Shown here piece after piece: positions 1 through 8,919 of a stretch of DNA of 64,000 nt. The first letter of the stretch is position 1. Every line of letters begins with the position of its first letter. This DNA comes from an uncultured Aquimarina sp. Lineage in GTDB: Bacteria > Bacteroidota > Bacteroidia > Flavobacteriales > Flavobacteriaceae. The notes below the pieces were generated by a model. That model did no database searches. It was given only the letters and a program-made list of their open reading frames with translations, and had not been told where the DNA came from. The position numbers were made by a program, and so were the translations under genes. The stretch lies in contig CANLYR010000001.1 of NCBI GenBank assembly GCA_947495425.1, forward strand, positions 221,473-285,472. The letters are read 5' to 3'.

Positions 1-2
1 TG

Positions 3-158
3 AATTATCATAAATGGGAAATTTGTGATGATGCTTGTACATTGGGAAAAGAATTGCAGGTTCCGGTCTATAAATTTGTAAAAGATGCTTTGATTCGCAA
101 GTTTGGTCAAGATTGGTATATCGAACTCGAAAAGATTGCTACTAGTATAAAGAAGTAA
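3..158 (+). CDS. C-terminal end of a DUF3109-like protein (partial)
   Basis: The window opens inside a reading frame that runs 51 codons to a TAA at 156-158. The visible tail has the pattern [12 protein letters not shown], then GKELxVPVYKF and LIRKFGxxWY. I recall this pattern as the end of DUF3109 proteins, a Bacteroidota family of about 190 residues with conserved cysteines and no established function. Two cysteines (in CDDAC) are visible. The gene reads towards nrdB, 367 bases away. The frame is clearly coding; the family name rests on memory of the motif and is uncertain. Confidence 0.5.
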   Translation, partial: NYHKWEICDDACTLGKELQVPVYKFVKDALIRKFGQDWYIELEKIATSIKK

Positions 159-525
159 TCTTTATTATTTTTCCTTCAATTTATGTTAAAAAATTCGTTA
201 TTAAACGTTACGGTTTTGCCGTAATTTTATGGTTTTCCAACTTTTGATTTTTTATAGATAAAAAGCGGTTCGCAAGTGACAAATCAACACTTCGCAACGA
301 TATCATTACGATTGCCTTCATTCTTTTTTGTTTATGTAAAATTCTGATTAACAAGTGTTTACTTCTTTTAATGCCGACGCGTTTTTTTAGTAGGAATTCA
401 CGTCGTGTTGAAAACTTTGTTGAAAACGTTTGCTAACTTTTGGTAGAACTTTTACAGTATTTCTTGATCTTTGTTAGTCCGTAGTAGAAAGAGAAAAATC
501 AAAAAAAACAGCTAAAAAAAATAAG
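159..525. other. Intergenic region upstream of nrdB
   Basis: This spacer holds no credible gene. It should contain the nrdB promoter. The best -7-like strings are TAACTTTT (434-441) and GATCTTTG (466-473), each one base off the Bacteroidota TANNTTTG consensus and without a well-spaced TTG. The last 40 bases are A-rich, as is common just before Bacteroidota start codons. No terminator hairpin was found for the upstream gene. Confidence 0.4.
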
Positions 526-1503
526 ATGAGCGCCGTAGAACCTATTTTAAAAGAAAACAAAGATCGATTCGTGATTTTTCCTATTCAACATCATGATATA
601 TGGGAATGGTATAAAAAATCTGAGGCAAGCTTCTGGACTGCAGAAGAAATTGATCTACATCAAGATATAACAGATTGGTCTACAAAACTAACGGCAGATG
701 AAAAGTATTTTATTAAACATATTTTAGCATTTTTTGCTGCTTCTGATGGAATAGTAAATGAAAATCTGGCAGAGAATTTTGTGAACGAAGTACAGTATAG
801 TGAAGCAAAGTTTTTCTATGGTTTTCAGATCATGATGGAGAATATTCATTCTGAAACCTATTCCTTACTTATCGATACATATGTGAAGGATGAAAAGGAA
901 AAAGATATGTTGTTTAATGCGATTGATAATTTTCCTGCAATTAAGAAAAAAGCAGATTGGGCTTTAAAATGGATCGAATCTGATTCTTTTGCAGAACGTC
1001 TTATCGCTTTTGCTGCAGTAGAAGGAATTTTCTTTTCTGGAGCATTCTGCTCTATTTTTTGGCTAAAGAAAAGAGGCTTAATGCCAGGATTAACATTCTC
1101 TAATGAGTTAATATCAAGAGATGAAGGAGTACATTGTGATTTTGCAGTACACTTGCATAACAAACATCTTGTCAATAAAGTGCCTAAAGAAAGAATTCGT
1201 AGCATTATTGTAGATGCACTTAATATCGAGAGAGAATTTATTACAGAATCTCTTCCGGTAAGTTTGATAGGAATGAATTCAAAATTAATGACACAATATC
1301 TAGAGTTCGTTACCGATAGATTATTAGTAGAATTAGAATGCGAAAAAGAATACGGGACTGCAAACCCATTCGATTTTATGGATATGATCTCGTTACAAGG
1401 AAAAACAAACTTCTTTGAGAAAAGAGTTTCAGAATATCAAAAAGCAGGGGTGCTTAATAAAGATGCTGAAGACAGTAAAATAAGTTTTGATGCCGATTTT
1501 TAA
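526..1503 (+). CDS. nrdB: Class Ia ribonucleotide reductase, small (beta) subunit
   Basis: This is the radical-generating R2 subunit. It houses the di-iron centre and tyrosyl radical that NrdA uses to reduce ribonucleoside diphosphates. The sequence is of the eukaryote-like type: FFYGFQ carries the likely radical Tyr98. The metal ligands fall where expected: Asp74 (AASDGIVNE), Glu105 and His108 (ENIHSE), Glu166, and Glu200 and His203 (RDEGVH). The C-terminus ends in DADF, the conserved tail that docks into the large subunit. At 325 residues it is of family length. It precedes nrdA on the same strand, separated by an unusual 333-base spacer. Confidence 0.97.
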   Translation: MSAVEPILKENKDRFVIFPIQHHDIWEWYKKSEASFWTAEEIDLHQDITDWSTKLTADEKYFIKHILAFFAASDGIVNENLAENFVNEVQYSEAKFFYGFQIMMENIHSETYSLLIDTYVKDEKEKDMLFNAIDNFPAIKKKADWALKWIESDSFAERLIAFAAVEGIFFSGAFCSIFWLKKRGLMPGLTFSNELISRDEGVHCDFAVHLHNKHLVNKVPKERIRSIIVDALNIEREFITESLPVSLIGMNSKLMTQYLEFVTDRLLVELECEKEYGTANPFDFMDMISLQGKTNFFEKRVSEYQKAGVLNKDAEDSKISFDADF

Positions 1504-1566
1504 CTAATTTCTGACCATTGGTTGGCATCTTAAACGGGAATCTGTCAAAACAATAATATATTCATT

Positions 1567-1613
1567 CTGAGCTGGTCACAAACAATGATTTTGTTTAATC
1601 CAGATTAGCTCAG
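1567..1613 (+). promoter_or_regulatory. Nested stem-loop after nrdB
   Basis: The outer arms CTGAGCT (1567-1573) and AGCTCAG (1607-1613) are perfectly complementary. An inner stem pairs AAACAA (1580-1585) with TTGTTT (1591-1596). GG (1574-1575) can also pair with CC (1600-1601). No T-tract follows, so it does not look like a simple terminator. Confidence 0.4.
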
Positions 1614-1654
1614 TTTGATACAGCTTTACAAATAAAAAAAGGGACGAAAGTCAG

Positions 1655-1745
1655 AAAATTATATTTTATGTGCAGGAGTACTCAGGTCTAAGGATTTAGA
1701 GAAAGCTTTCTTGTACCTGATTTCAAGCAGGTAAAATATAATTTT
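1655..1745 (+). ncRNA. Candidate structured RNA element upstream of nrdA
   Basis: A perfect 14-base arm AAAATTATATTTTA (1655-1668) pairs with TAAAATATAATTTT (1732-1745), enclosing 63 bases. Inside, TCAGGT (1682-1687) pairs with ACCTGA (1715-1720) and encloses the palindrome GAAAGCTTTC (1701-1710). A competing hairpin, CCTG (1716-1719) with CAGG (1728-1731), shares bases with the inner helix, so two mutually exclusive folds are possible. A closed junction with alternative pairings is what a cis-regulatory RNA looks like. No known riboswitch class was recognised. The arms are AT-rich, which lowers confidence. Confidence 0.35.
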
Positions 1746-1796
1746 TTGGTATTCTGATTAGTAGATAGTAGAATTAATAACACAAATTAACATCAG

Positions 1797-1815
1797 TTTC
1801 TTCGTTATGAAGAAA
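1797..1815 (+). promoter_or_regulatory. Hairpin just upstream of the nrdA start
   Basis: TTTCTTC (1797-1803), loop GTTAT, GAAGAAA (1809-1815). The stem ends 21 bases before the nrdA ATG, so it sits in the leader and could influence initiation or mRNA stability. Confidence 0.35.
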
Positions 1816-1836
1816 GTTTAAAAACCAAAAAATCAT

Positions 1837-4302
1837 ATGTATGTAGTAAAAAGAGACGGGCATAAAGAACCAATAATGTTCGACAAGATTACCGCAAGGG
1901 TAAGAAAATTATGTTATGGTCTTAATCCATTAGTCGATCCTGTAAAAGTAGCAATGCGAGTGATAGAAGGGCTTTATGATGGAGTGACAACAAGTGAGTT
2001 GGATAACTTGGCGGCAGAAATTGCAGCAACTATGACCATAACACACCCTGATTATGCAAAACTTGCAGCACGTATCTCTGTTTCCAATTTACATAAAAAT
2101 ACAAAGAAGACCTTTTCTGAGGTAGTTACAGATCTATATGAATATGTAAACCCGAGAACAGGAAAAAAAGCACCATTGATTGCCAACGATGTACACGATG
2201 TTATTATTGCAAACAAAGAGAAGTTGGATTCTACGATTATTTACAATCGCGATTTTGGTTACGATTATTTTGGTTTTAAAACATTAGAACGCTCATACTT
2301 ACTAAAGATTAACGGTAAGATTGCAGAACGTCCACAACATATGTTGATGCGAGTTTCTATAGGGATTCATCTCAATGATCTGGATGCTGCTATTGAGACC
2401 TATGAGTTGATGTCTAAAAAGTATTTTACACACGCCACACCAACACTCTTTAATGCAGGTACGCCAAAACCACAAATGTCATCTTGTTTTTTGTTAACGA
2501 TGCAAGACGATAGTATTGATGGTATATATGATACATTAAAACAAACGGCTAAGATTTCGCAATCCGCAGGAGGGATAGGATTATCTATTCATAATGTTCG
2601 TGCAACTGGATCATACATCGCGGGGACTAATGGGACATCAAATGGTATCGTACCGATGCTCAAAGTGTATAATGATACAGCTCGTTATGTAGACCAAGGA
2701 GGAGGAAAACGCAAAGGGTCGTTTGCAATCTATGTAGAGCCATGGCATGCCGATATTTTTGATTTCTTAGATCTGAAAAAGAATCACGGTAAAGAAGAAA
2801 TGCGTGCGCGTGATTTATTTTATGCGATGTGGATTCCGGATTTATTTATGAAACGCGTACAAGATGATGCAGAATGGACGTTAATGTGTCCTAACGAATG
2901 CCCTGATTTATTCAATATGCATAGTGACGCCTTTGAAAAAGAATATTTGCGCTTTGAAGCCGAAGGAAAAGGACGAAGAACGATAAAAGCTCGTGAACTT
3001 TGGGAAAAAATTCTAGAATCTCAGATCGAAACTGGTACTCCATACATGTTGTACAAAGATGCAGCAAATCGTAAATCGAACCAACAAAATCTAGGTACAA
3101 TACGCTCATCAAACTTATGTACTGAAATTTTAGAATATACAAGCCCAGATGAGGTTGCGGTGTGTAATTTAGCTTCTATAGCACTGCCAATGTTTGTAAA
3201 AAACGGAGCATTTGATCACAAAGAACTGTTTAGAATTACAAAGCGCGTTACTAAAAACTTAAACAGAGTAATCGATCGTAATTACTACCCAGTAAAAGAA
3301 GCAGAAAACTCAAATATGCGACACCGCCCTATTGGGTTAGGAGTCCAGGGATTGGCAGATACTTTTATCCAGCTACGTATGCCATTTACCAGTGATGAAG
3401 CGAAAAAATTAAATCAAGAAATTTTTGAAACACTATATTTTGCAGCTGTTACAGCATCGATGGAAGAGGCAAAAGCAGATGGTGCATACCAGAGTTATGA
3501 AGGTTCTCCGATATCAAAAGGAGATTTTCAGCATAACTTATGGGGCATAAAAGATGAAGAATTAAGTGGCCGATGGGATTGGGCAAAACTACGCAAGCAA
3601 GTACTTAAAAACGGAGTACGTAATTCATTGTTAGTAGCTCCTATGCCTACAGCATCTACATCCCAGATCCTGGGCAACAATGAAGCGTTTGAACCCTATA
3701 CCAGTAATATATACACCAGACGAGTATTGTCGGGAGAATTTATTGTAGTAAACAAGCATTTGCTCGAAGACTTAGTAAAATTAGGATTATGGAACGATAC
3801 GCTTAAAGATGCGATCATGCGAGCTAATGGATCCATTCAAAATATAGACATCATACCACAAGATCTTAAAGAGTTGTATAAAACAGTTTGGGAATTAAGT
3901 ATGAAAGACATTATTGACATGTCTCGTCATAGAGGATATTTTATTGATCAGTCCCAGTCACTAAACCTATTTATGGAAGGTGCTACTATGGCAAAGTTAA
4001 CATCAATGCATTTCTATGCCTGGAAAAGCGGTCTAAAAACAGGAATGTATTACCTGAGAACAAAATCTGCGGTTGATGCGATTAAATTTACATTGAAGGC
4101 TGAGCATAAAGAAGAACCAAAACCTGAGCAAGTAGCAGTAGCTGCTGCCCAAGTGATGGAGGCGCAAGCAGCCAAATCAGAACCAAAACAAGAGCCAGTT
4201 CCTGTAGAAGAAGGTACGGCACTTACTCCCGAAGAACTTCGTGCCATTATTGCCCAATCCAAAGAAGGTGAAGGAGACGATTGTTTAATGTGTGGGTCGT
4301 AA
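1837..4302 (+). CDS. nrdA: Class Ia ribonucleotide reductase, large (alpha) subunit
   Basis: This is the catalytic R1 subunit, which reduces NDPs to dNDPs in the cytoplasm. An ATP-cone allosteric domain covers roughly residues 1-95. The active-site cysteines line up with eukaryotic R1: Cys217 in the MSSCFLL segment, Cys428 and Glu430 in NLCTE, and Cys443 in VCNLAS. The C-terminus carries the swinging redox pair Cys816/Cys819 in CLMCGS. A linker of about 50 residues rich in Ala, Glu, Pro and Gln (about 755-805) tethers that tail. The 821-residue length is somewhat above eukaryotic R1 because of this linker. A strong terminator follows 19 bases after the stop. Confidence 0.97.
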   Translation: MYVVKRDGHKEPIMFDKITARVRKLCYGLNPLVDPVKVAMRVIEGLYDGVTTSELDNLAAEIAATMTITHPDYAKLAARISVSNLHKNTKKTFSEVVTDLYEYVNPRTGKKAPLIANDVHDVIIANKEKLDSTIIYNRDFGYDYFGFKTLERSYLLKINGKIAERPQHMLMRVSIGIHLNDLDAAIETYELMSKKYFTHATPTLFNAGTPKPQMSSCFLLTMQDDSIDGIYDTLKQTAKISQSAGGIGLSIHNVRATGSYIAGTNGTSNGIVPMLKVYNDTARYVDQGGGKRKGSFAIYVEPWHADIFDFLDLKKNHGKEEMRARDLFYAMWIPDLFMKRVQDDAEWTLMCPNECPDLFNMHSDAFEKEYLRFEAEGKGRRTIKARELWEKILESQIETGTPYMLYKDAANRKSNQQNLGTIRSSNLCTEILEYTSPDEVAVCNLASIALPMFVKNGAFDHKELFRITKRVTKNLNRVIDRNYYPVKEAENSNMRHRPIGLGVQGLADTFIQLRMPFTSDEAKKLNQEIFETLYFAAVTASMEEAKADGAYQSYEGSPISKGDFQHNLWGIKDEELSGRWDWAKLRKQVLKNGVRNSLLVAPMPTASTSQILGNNEAFEPYTSNIYTRRVLSGEFIVVNKHLLEDLVKLGLWNDTLKDAIMRANGSIQNIDIIPQDLKELYKTVWELSMKDIIDMSRHRGYFIDQSQSLNLFMEGATMAKLTSMHFYAWKSGLKTGMYYLRTKSAVDAIKFTLKAEHKEEPKPEQVAVAAAQVMEAQAAKSEPKQEPVPVEEGTALTPEELRAIIAQSKEGEGDDCLMCGS

Positions 4303-4321
4303 AGACCAATTTATATAGGGC

Positions 4322-4357
4322 AAAAGGGAAGTTTTCTTAAGATTACTTCCCTTTTTT
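4322..4357 (+). terminator. Rho-independent terminator after nrdA
   Basis: Stem AAAAGGGAAGT (4322-4332), 12-base loop, ACTTCCCTTTT (4345-4355), ending in a run of six T. Confidence 0.85.
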
Positions 4358-4381
4358 AGTATATTCGAATTTTCTAAAATT

Positions 4382-5728
4382 ATGATGAATTGGGAACAAC
4401 TTCTGTCGTTAAAACGACAAGGAGATACAAATAAAAGATTACGTAAAGAGCAAGACGAAACTCGATTGGGTTTTGAAGTAGATTATGATCGCATTATCTT
4501 CTCTTCGGCCTTTAGAAGTCTGCAGGATAAAACACAGGTGATTCCACTCTCCAAAACGAGTTTTGTACATACCAGATTAACGCATAGTTTAGAAGTCTCT
4601 GTCGTTGGGCGTTCTCTAGGTAGAGTGGTAGGGAAAAAGATTTTAGAGAAGCATCCCCACCTGGCTACCATTCATGGATATCAATTTAATGATTTTGGTG
4701 CTATTGTTGCTGCAGCAGCGTTAGCTCATGATATTGGTAATCCGCCTTTTGGCCATTCTGGAGAGAAAGCCATCGGCGAATATTTTAAAACAGGAAGCGG
4801 CACTCGTTATAAAGATCAACTCACGGCTAAACAATATCAGGACCTCATAGATTTTGAAGGAAACGCTAATGGATTTAAAATCCTTACAGAGTCTAGACAA
4901 GGAGTAGAAGGAGGGCTGCGATTGTCGTATGCAACCTTAGGAGCATTTATGAAATACCCAAAAGAGTCCTTACCAAAAAAACCCTCAAAACATATTGCTC
5001 ATAAAAAGTTTGGGTATTTTCAGAACGAACGCTCATCTTTTCATGATGTAGCAGAAGAGGTTGGGTTATTGCAACAGGCTATAGCTGGCGAAACAACATA
5101 TAGCCGACATCCGCTAACCTTTCTGGTCGAAGCTGCAGATGATATTTGCTACACGATTATCGATTTTGAAGATGGGATTAATTTGGGATTAATCGATGAA
5201 GAATATGCACTTGAATATTTAATTAAATTAGTAAAAGACTCGATCAATACAACAAAATATAATAATTTAATCACGACTGCTGATCGATTAAGTTACCTGA
5301 GATCATTGGCAATTAATACCTTAATCACTGAGGCTGCTAGTATCTTTATAAAAAATGAAGAGCAGATCCTTTCTGGTGAATTTGATGCTGCACTGGTCGA
5401 AAAGAGTAAATATGAGGCCCAGATCAATGATATTATAAAGATCAGCATCGAAAAAATATACCAAAGCCAGGAAGTCACCGAAAAAGAAATTGCAGGCTAC
5501 GAGATTTTAGCAACGCTTTTGGATCGATACTGTGTAGCAACCGATAATTTTAACCAAGATAAAAGTTCTAATTATGACAAACTGATTTTAAGAGCAGAAG
5601 GAAATAATTTTGACTATACACATGAAGATTTGTACACAAGACTCATCAGTATCAGCAAGTATGTAGCTAGTTTAACGGATGGGAATGCATTGTTAAAGTT
5701 TCAGAAAATAAGAGGATTAAAAGTATAA
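4382..5728 (+). CDS. dgt: dGTP triphosphohydrolase (dGTPase)
   Basis: This HD-domain enzyme cleaves dGTP to deoxyguanosine and triphosphate, so it acts on the same pool that NrdAB fills. Metal and catalytic residues are visible: RLTHSLEV (first His), then AHDIGNPPFGHSGE (the HD pair plus a further His), with a downstream Asp in the AADDICY helix. At 448 residues it is of normal length. Two adjacent ATG codons (4382 and 4385) could start it; the second gives MNWEQLL and may be the true one. It lies 24 bases past the nrdA terminator, so it is probably transcribed separately, and it is followed directly by its own terminator. Confidence 0.92.
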   Translation: MMNWEQLLSLKRQGDTNKRLRKEQDETRLGFEVDYDRIIFSSAFRSLQDKTQVIPLSKTSFVHTRLTHSLEVSVVGRSLGRVVGKKILEKHPHLATIHGYQFNDFGAIVAAAALAHDIGNPPFGHSGEKAIGEYFKTGSGTRYKDQLTAKQYQDLIDFEGNANGFKILTESRQGVEGGLRLSYATLGAFMKYPKESLPKKPSKHIAHKKFGYFQNERSSFHDVAEEVGLLQQAIAGETTYSRHPLTFLVEAADDICYTIIDFEDGINLGLIDEEYALEYLIKLVKDSINTTKYNNLITTADRLSYLRSLAINTLITEAASIFIKNEEQILSGEFDAALVEKSKYEAQINDIIKISIEKIYQSQEVTEKEIAGYEILATLLDRYCVATDNFNQDKSSNYDKLILRAEGNNFDYTHEDLYTRLISISKYVASLTDGNALLKFQKIRGLKV

Positions 5729-5760
5729 AAAAACTGCTGAAAATATATTCAGCAGTTTTT
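5729..5760 (+). terminator. Rho-independent terminator after dgt
   Basis: A 13-base stem (5729-5741 with 5748-5760; core ACTGCTGAA/TTCAGCAGT), a 6-base loop and a T-tail. It begins on the base after the dgt stop. Confidence 0.85.
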
Positions 5761-5778
5761 CAAATAATCAAATATGTA

Positions 5779-5862
5779 TTATTGTATTTTCTTATAGGAT
5801 TCTACAAAAGTAAATCTCTCATTACCTTCTTTATCAGCATACCGGAATTTTATGTATACTAC
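5779..5862 (-). pseudogene. Possible C-terminal gene remnant
   Basis: On the minus strand 27 sense codons run from just after a TGA to a TAA at 5779-5781. They read like a natural protein end (IKFRYADKEGNERFTFVESYKK). No start codon is available. It lies downstream of the lipocalin gene in a region that also holds another decayed gene, so I read it as a fragment. The evidence is compositional only. Confidence 0.25.
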
Positions 5863-5898
5863 TCAAAGATATAAGAAAAGGGGTTTTATATAAAATAA

Positions 5899-6348
5899 TT
5901 ATTTAGTAAAAGTCCATTCTTCTTTAAATGTAACTACAGTTCCATCAGAAAGAGTGTCTTCATCTTCAAATTCATATTTTAAAGTGGTAGCGCTTAATTC
6001 TAAAATGGTACTAGAGAAACTTGTATCTCCCTTTTGTGTAAATGTTTTACCTGATAATTCCCAAGTTCCAGAGATTAAAGGATCAGGACTACAAGGTCCA
6101 CCCGAGAAACCACCATATGTTTGTTCTTCATATGTTTTGTCAGCTTTTATTTCGAGCGTGCTATTTAACTCACAATCGTCTGCTTCGAGAGCTTCGCCAT
6201 CAATCACAATGCTGGTAACTTCCCATTTGCCAACAATAAGAGTTTCATCATTGACTTCTCCGGTTTCTGGTTGAGTAGCATCATCGTCACTCCCACAAGA
6301 AGCAAATACTGTTGCAATAATTAAAATAAACAAACTAAGTTTTTTCAT
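5899..6348 (-). CDS. Lipocalin-like lipoprotein
   Basis: A small secreted lipoprotein of 149 residues whose role is unknown. The start is set at the ATG at 6348 because it opens a signal peptide (MKKLSLFILIIATVFASC) with lipobox Cys18; the frame stays open a further 32 codons upstream without adding anything plausible. Cys18 is followed by GSDDD, an acidic run like the surface-export signal of flavobacterial lipoproteins. The mature part has the pattern of Bacteroidota lipocalin-like domains: GKWEVTS near the start, a CELNSTLEIKADKTYEE segment, then SGTWELSGKTFT and alternating beta strands. A damaged copy of the same gene lies just upstream (6466-6597). Confidence 0.75.
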   Translation of the reverse strand: MKKLSLFILIIATVFASCGSDDDATQPETGEVNDETLIVGKWEVTSIVIDGEALEADDCELNSTLEIKADKTYEEQTYGGFSGGPCSPDPLISGTWELSGKTFTQKGDTSFSSTILELSATTLKYEFEDEDTLSDGTVVTFKEEWTFTK

Positions 6349-6465
6349 TTTTTTAAATTTAAGATTATAATTATTTAGCTTTGATAACGAATATTGAGTC
6401 AGAATGTTTGATAGACTACGTATTTCTTTAGTTAGATTTAGCAAAGATCAAAATATTTTTAAGTT

Positions 6466-6597
6466 TACTCACAGTTTTATCAGAAAGAGTGTCTTCATAT
6501 TCATTATATATAAAGTGGAAGCATTATCATCCGTCTCCACAGGCAGTCAATACTGTTGTAATACGATGGATAAATAAGCTAAATTTTTCAAAATTGA
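6466..6597 (-). pseudogene. Decayed, internally deleted copy of the lipocalin-like lipoprotein gene
   Basis: Two blocks match the intact neighbour. Bases 6466-6525 resemble 5932-5995, sharing ATCAGAAAGAGTGTCTTCAT and flanking bases. Bases 6523-6590 resemble the signal-peptide end around 6279-6348, including the shared AATACTGTTG. About 280 bases of the middle are missing and the start codon position reads CAA in place of CAT. This is therefore a tandem duplicate that lost its core and start. The identity is read by eye. Confidence 0.6.
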
Positions 6598-6632
6598 AAT
6601 TGTATTAAAAAGTGAATTTCCAGAGCGGATAA

Positions 6633-8411
6633 TCAATTATGATTAAAAATTATATTCTGAATAATTTTTTGAATTCCTTCAACAGAAATCCCACAAATAT
6701 CATGTAATTCATCTACTGCACCCTGATGAATAAACTGATCGGGAACGCCAAGGGTAATGATCTTGTTCTTAAAATCATGCTTGTTGGCAAAATCAAGGAT
6801 AACGCTTCCAAAACCACCTTTAATAACACCATCTTCGATGATCACAATGGTGGTATAGTTTTGTAATATCTCTTTTAATACAGTTATGTCCAGCGGTTTT
6901 ATAAAACCAAAATGATAATGTCCAATATTACGTTTAGTTTTTTCAATAGCTTTGGTTGTATTATGCGCCAGTATTCCTGTCGAAATGATCGCAATATCTA
7001 CTCCTTTGCGCATACAAGTTGCTTCTCCTATGTTGATTTGCTGAAAAGGTTTTTTCCAATCAACGATATGACCTCTCCCGCGGGGATACCGTATGGCAAT
7101 TGGATGCTCTAATCCTAAAGAAGCCGTATAGAGAAGGTTTCGTAACTCAATTTCATCTCTGGGAGCAGCGATAATCATGTTTGGGATACAATTAAGATAT
7201 GCGATATCAAATACGCCATGATGTGTGGCGCCATCTGCACCTACAATGCCGGCACGGTCAATACAAAAGATCACTGGTAAATCCTGTAGTGCCACGTCAT
7301 GTATTAATTGATCATAGGCGCGCTGCAAAAAAGTAGAATAGATGGTGCAAAAAACAACCATTCCTTGAGTTGCCATTCCGGCGGCAAGGGTAACGGCATG
7401 TTGTTCTGCAATACCGACATCAAAAGCACGATCTGGCATTTCATCCATCATATATTTTAGAGAACTCCCGGTAGGCATAGCCGGTGTAATACCGATAATT
7501 TTATCATTTGTTCTGGCAAGCTCTAGAATTGTGTGCCCAAATACATCCTGAAACTTAGGGGGTAAACCAATATTATTTTTAGGAACTACATCCCCGGTTT
7601 TTGCATCAAATTTTCCGGGAGCGTGATATTGTACCTGGTTTTCTTCAGCTTGTTTCAGCCCTTTTCCTTTCTTAGTAATAATGTGTAAGAGTTTTGGACC
7701 ATTAGTAGTTTTTAATTCTTCTAATGTGTCAAGTAACGATGGTAAATCGTGTCCATCTACAGGGCCAAAATAATTGAAGTTTAATGCTTCGATAATGTTG
7801 CTGCTTCTGGGCCTAACACCAACTTTTGCTTTGGTAAGATATTCCTTTAATGCACCTACACTGGGATCAATCCCTATAGCGTTGTCATTAAGAATCACCA
7901 GCACATTGGTATCGGCTACTCCGGCATGATTAAGACCTTCAAAAGCCATTCCGCCAGCAATAGATGCATCTCCTATCACAGCAATGTGTTGTGTATTGAT
8001 ATCTCCTTTGAGTTTTGATGCAATGGCCATACCCAAGGCCGCTGAAATAGAGGTAGAAGAATGCCCTACGCCAAAAGTATCATAATCACTTTCGCTTCGT
8101 TTAGGGAAACCACTAATACCGCCGAGTTGTCTATTGGTGTCAAAAACATCTTTTCGCCCGGTAAGGATTTTATGAGGATAGGCTTGATGCCCAACATCCC
8201 ATACCAAAAGATCGTTTGGGGTGTCAAAAACATAGTGCAATGCTATCGTAAGCTCTATCACGCCTAGACTTGCACCAAGATGTCCTTCTTTGGTTGCTAC
8301 AATATTAATGACAAAATCCCGCAGCTCTTGGGCAAGTTTTGGTAACTCATCTGTTGAGAGTTTTCTAAGATCTGATGGAAATTGAATATTTGAAAGTAAC
8401 GATGCAGACAT
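6633..8411 (-). CDS. dxs: 1-deoxy-D-xylulose-5-phosphate synthase
   Basis: A thiamine-diphosphate enzyme that joins pyruvate and glyceraldehyde 3-phosphate to make DXP, the precursor of MEP-pathway isoprenoids and also of thiamine and pyridoxal phosphate. His44 (KEGHLGAS), GHQAYPHKI and GHSSTSIS belong to the active site. The cofactor motif runs from GDASIAGGMAFEGLNHAG (Gly147-Asp148) to LNDN (174-177); the usual GDG reads GDA here. The transketolase-like second half carries AEQHAVTLAAGMA and the IDRAGIVGADGATHHG segment. At 592 residues it is slightly shorter than E. coli Dxs (about 620). The window also encodes HMG-CoA reductase, so the role of DXP here may not be isoprenoids. Confidence 0.93.
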   Translation of the reverse strand: MSASLLSNIQFPSDLRKLSTDELPKLAQELRDFVINIVATKEGHLGASLGVIELTIALHYVFDTPNDLLVWDVGHQAYPHKILTGRKDVFDTNRQLGGISGFPKRSESDYDTFGVGHSSTSISAALGMAIASKLKGDINTQHIAVIGDASIAGGMAFEGLNHAGVADTNVLVILNDNAIGIDPSVGALKEYLTKAKVGVRPRSSNIIEALNFNYFGPVDGHDLPSLLDTLEELKTTNGPKLLHIITKKGKGLKQAEENQVQYHAPGKFDAKTGDVVPKNNIGLPPKFQDVFGHTILELARTNDKIIGITPAMPTGSSLKYMMDEMPDRAFDVGIAEQHAVTLAAGMATQGMVVFCTIYSTFLQRAYDQLIHDVALQDLPVIFCIDRAGIVGADGATHHGVFDIAYLNCIPNMIIAAPRDEIELRNLLYTASLGLEHPIAIRYPRGRGHIVDWKKPFQQINIGEATCMRKGVDIAIISTGILAHNTTKAIEKTKRNIGHYHFGFIKPLDITVLKEILQNYTTIVIIEDGVIKGGFGSVILDFANKHDFKNKIITLGVPDQFIHQGAVDELHDICGISVEGIQKIIQNIIFNHN

Positions 8412-8415
8412 ACAA

Positions 8416-8423
8416 CAAAAGTA
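8416..8423 (-). promoter_or_regulatory. Candidate -7 box for dxs
   Basis: On the minus strand this reads TACTTTTG, an exact TANNTTTG match. It lies only 4 bases before the dxs ATG, which would give a nearly leaderless mRNA. No well-spaced TTG -33 element is seen. Confidence 0.35.
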
Positions 8424-8551
8424 CTACTTTGTAGCGATTCTTTGTAAACTTTTATCAGCGAAGCTGTAGTGTGAAAAACGAGAAAGATTATATAGCTAAA
8501 TCTACATAAAATAATATTATTTTTTAAGCAAAAAACCAAATTCCGTCCTTA

Positions 8552-8722
8552 AACCCGTTTTATGCGTTAGAAAATCTATTACAGCTTGTAATCGCCGCAA
8601 AACCTGTCGCTACACTACATTTTCAAATTTCACCATAACGGTGCTATGCTAAAATTCATAAAATGTCAGGTTTTATTGCGTTTCCAACCTTCATAACGAA
8701 GTTCTAATGCATAAAACGGGTT
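8552..8722. repeat. 171-bp imperfect palindromic element (MITE-like or structured RNA)
   Basis: The outer arms AACCCGTTTTATGC (8552-8565) and GCATAAAACGGGTT (8709-8722) pair perfectly. After one mismatch they continue with TTAGAA/TTCTAA. Further in, AAAACCTG (8599-8606) pairs with CAGGTTTT (8667-8674), ACATTTT (8617-8623) with AAAATGT (8660-8666), and CACC/GGTG (8631-8634/8640-8643) closes the tip. The whole unit can fold into one long interrupted hairpin. It is non-coding and has no visible transposase. No second copy was noticed in this window. Confidence 0.6.
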
Positions 8723-8919
8723 AAAAATTATCCTCGTAATTAAGGCTATGCCTCAAATTTTTAAGTTGAACTTTGCTTTTTATCTTTAAAATCTTTTATG
8801 CCATTTCATATCGATTTAGTCATCTCAAAATATCAGGGTATAGAATCAATAAGCCTGATATTTTTTTTCGGTATAAAGAATACAAATAATTTTATTTAGT
8901 TTTACTTAAAATTATTTTC

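Larger units (their letters stand above)
1504..1836 (+). other. Structured nrdB-nrdA intergenic region
   Basis: There is no gene in this 333-base spacer, but it contains three nested inverted repeats, listed separately at 1567-1613, 1655-1745 and 1797-1815. A spacer this long inside an nrd operon is atypical and suggests a regulatory leader, an RNA-processing site or an internal promoter for nrdA. Confidence 0.5.
8412..8919. other. Intergenic region between divergent dxs and tadA
   Basis: A 508-base gene-free stretch between two divergently transcribed genes. Its main content is the palindromic element at 8552-8722. The rest is AT-rich and must hold the tadA promoter; TAGTTTTA about 20 bases before the tadA ATG is a weak -7 candidate. 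Confidence 0.5.

Noticed and set aside
1504..1836. Known riboswitch (cobalamin, 2'-dG or nrdJ type) before nrdA
   Set aside because: No B12-box or purine-riboswitch core could be identified. The gene is class Ia and does not depend on adenosylcobalamin. Only an unnamed structure is supported.
8297..8539. 80-codon minus-strand frame overlapping the dxs start
   Set aside because: Runs in another frame through the dxs N-terminus and its promoter box, with no recognisable content.
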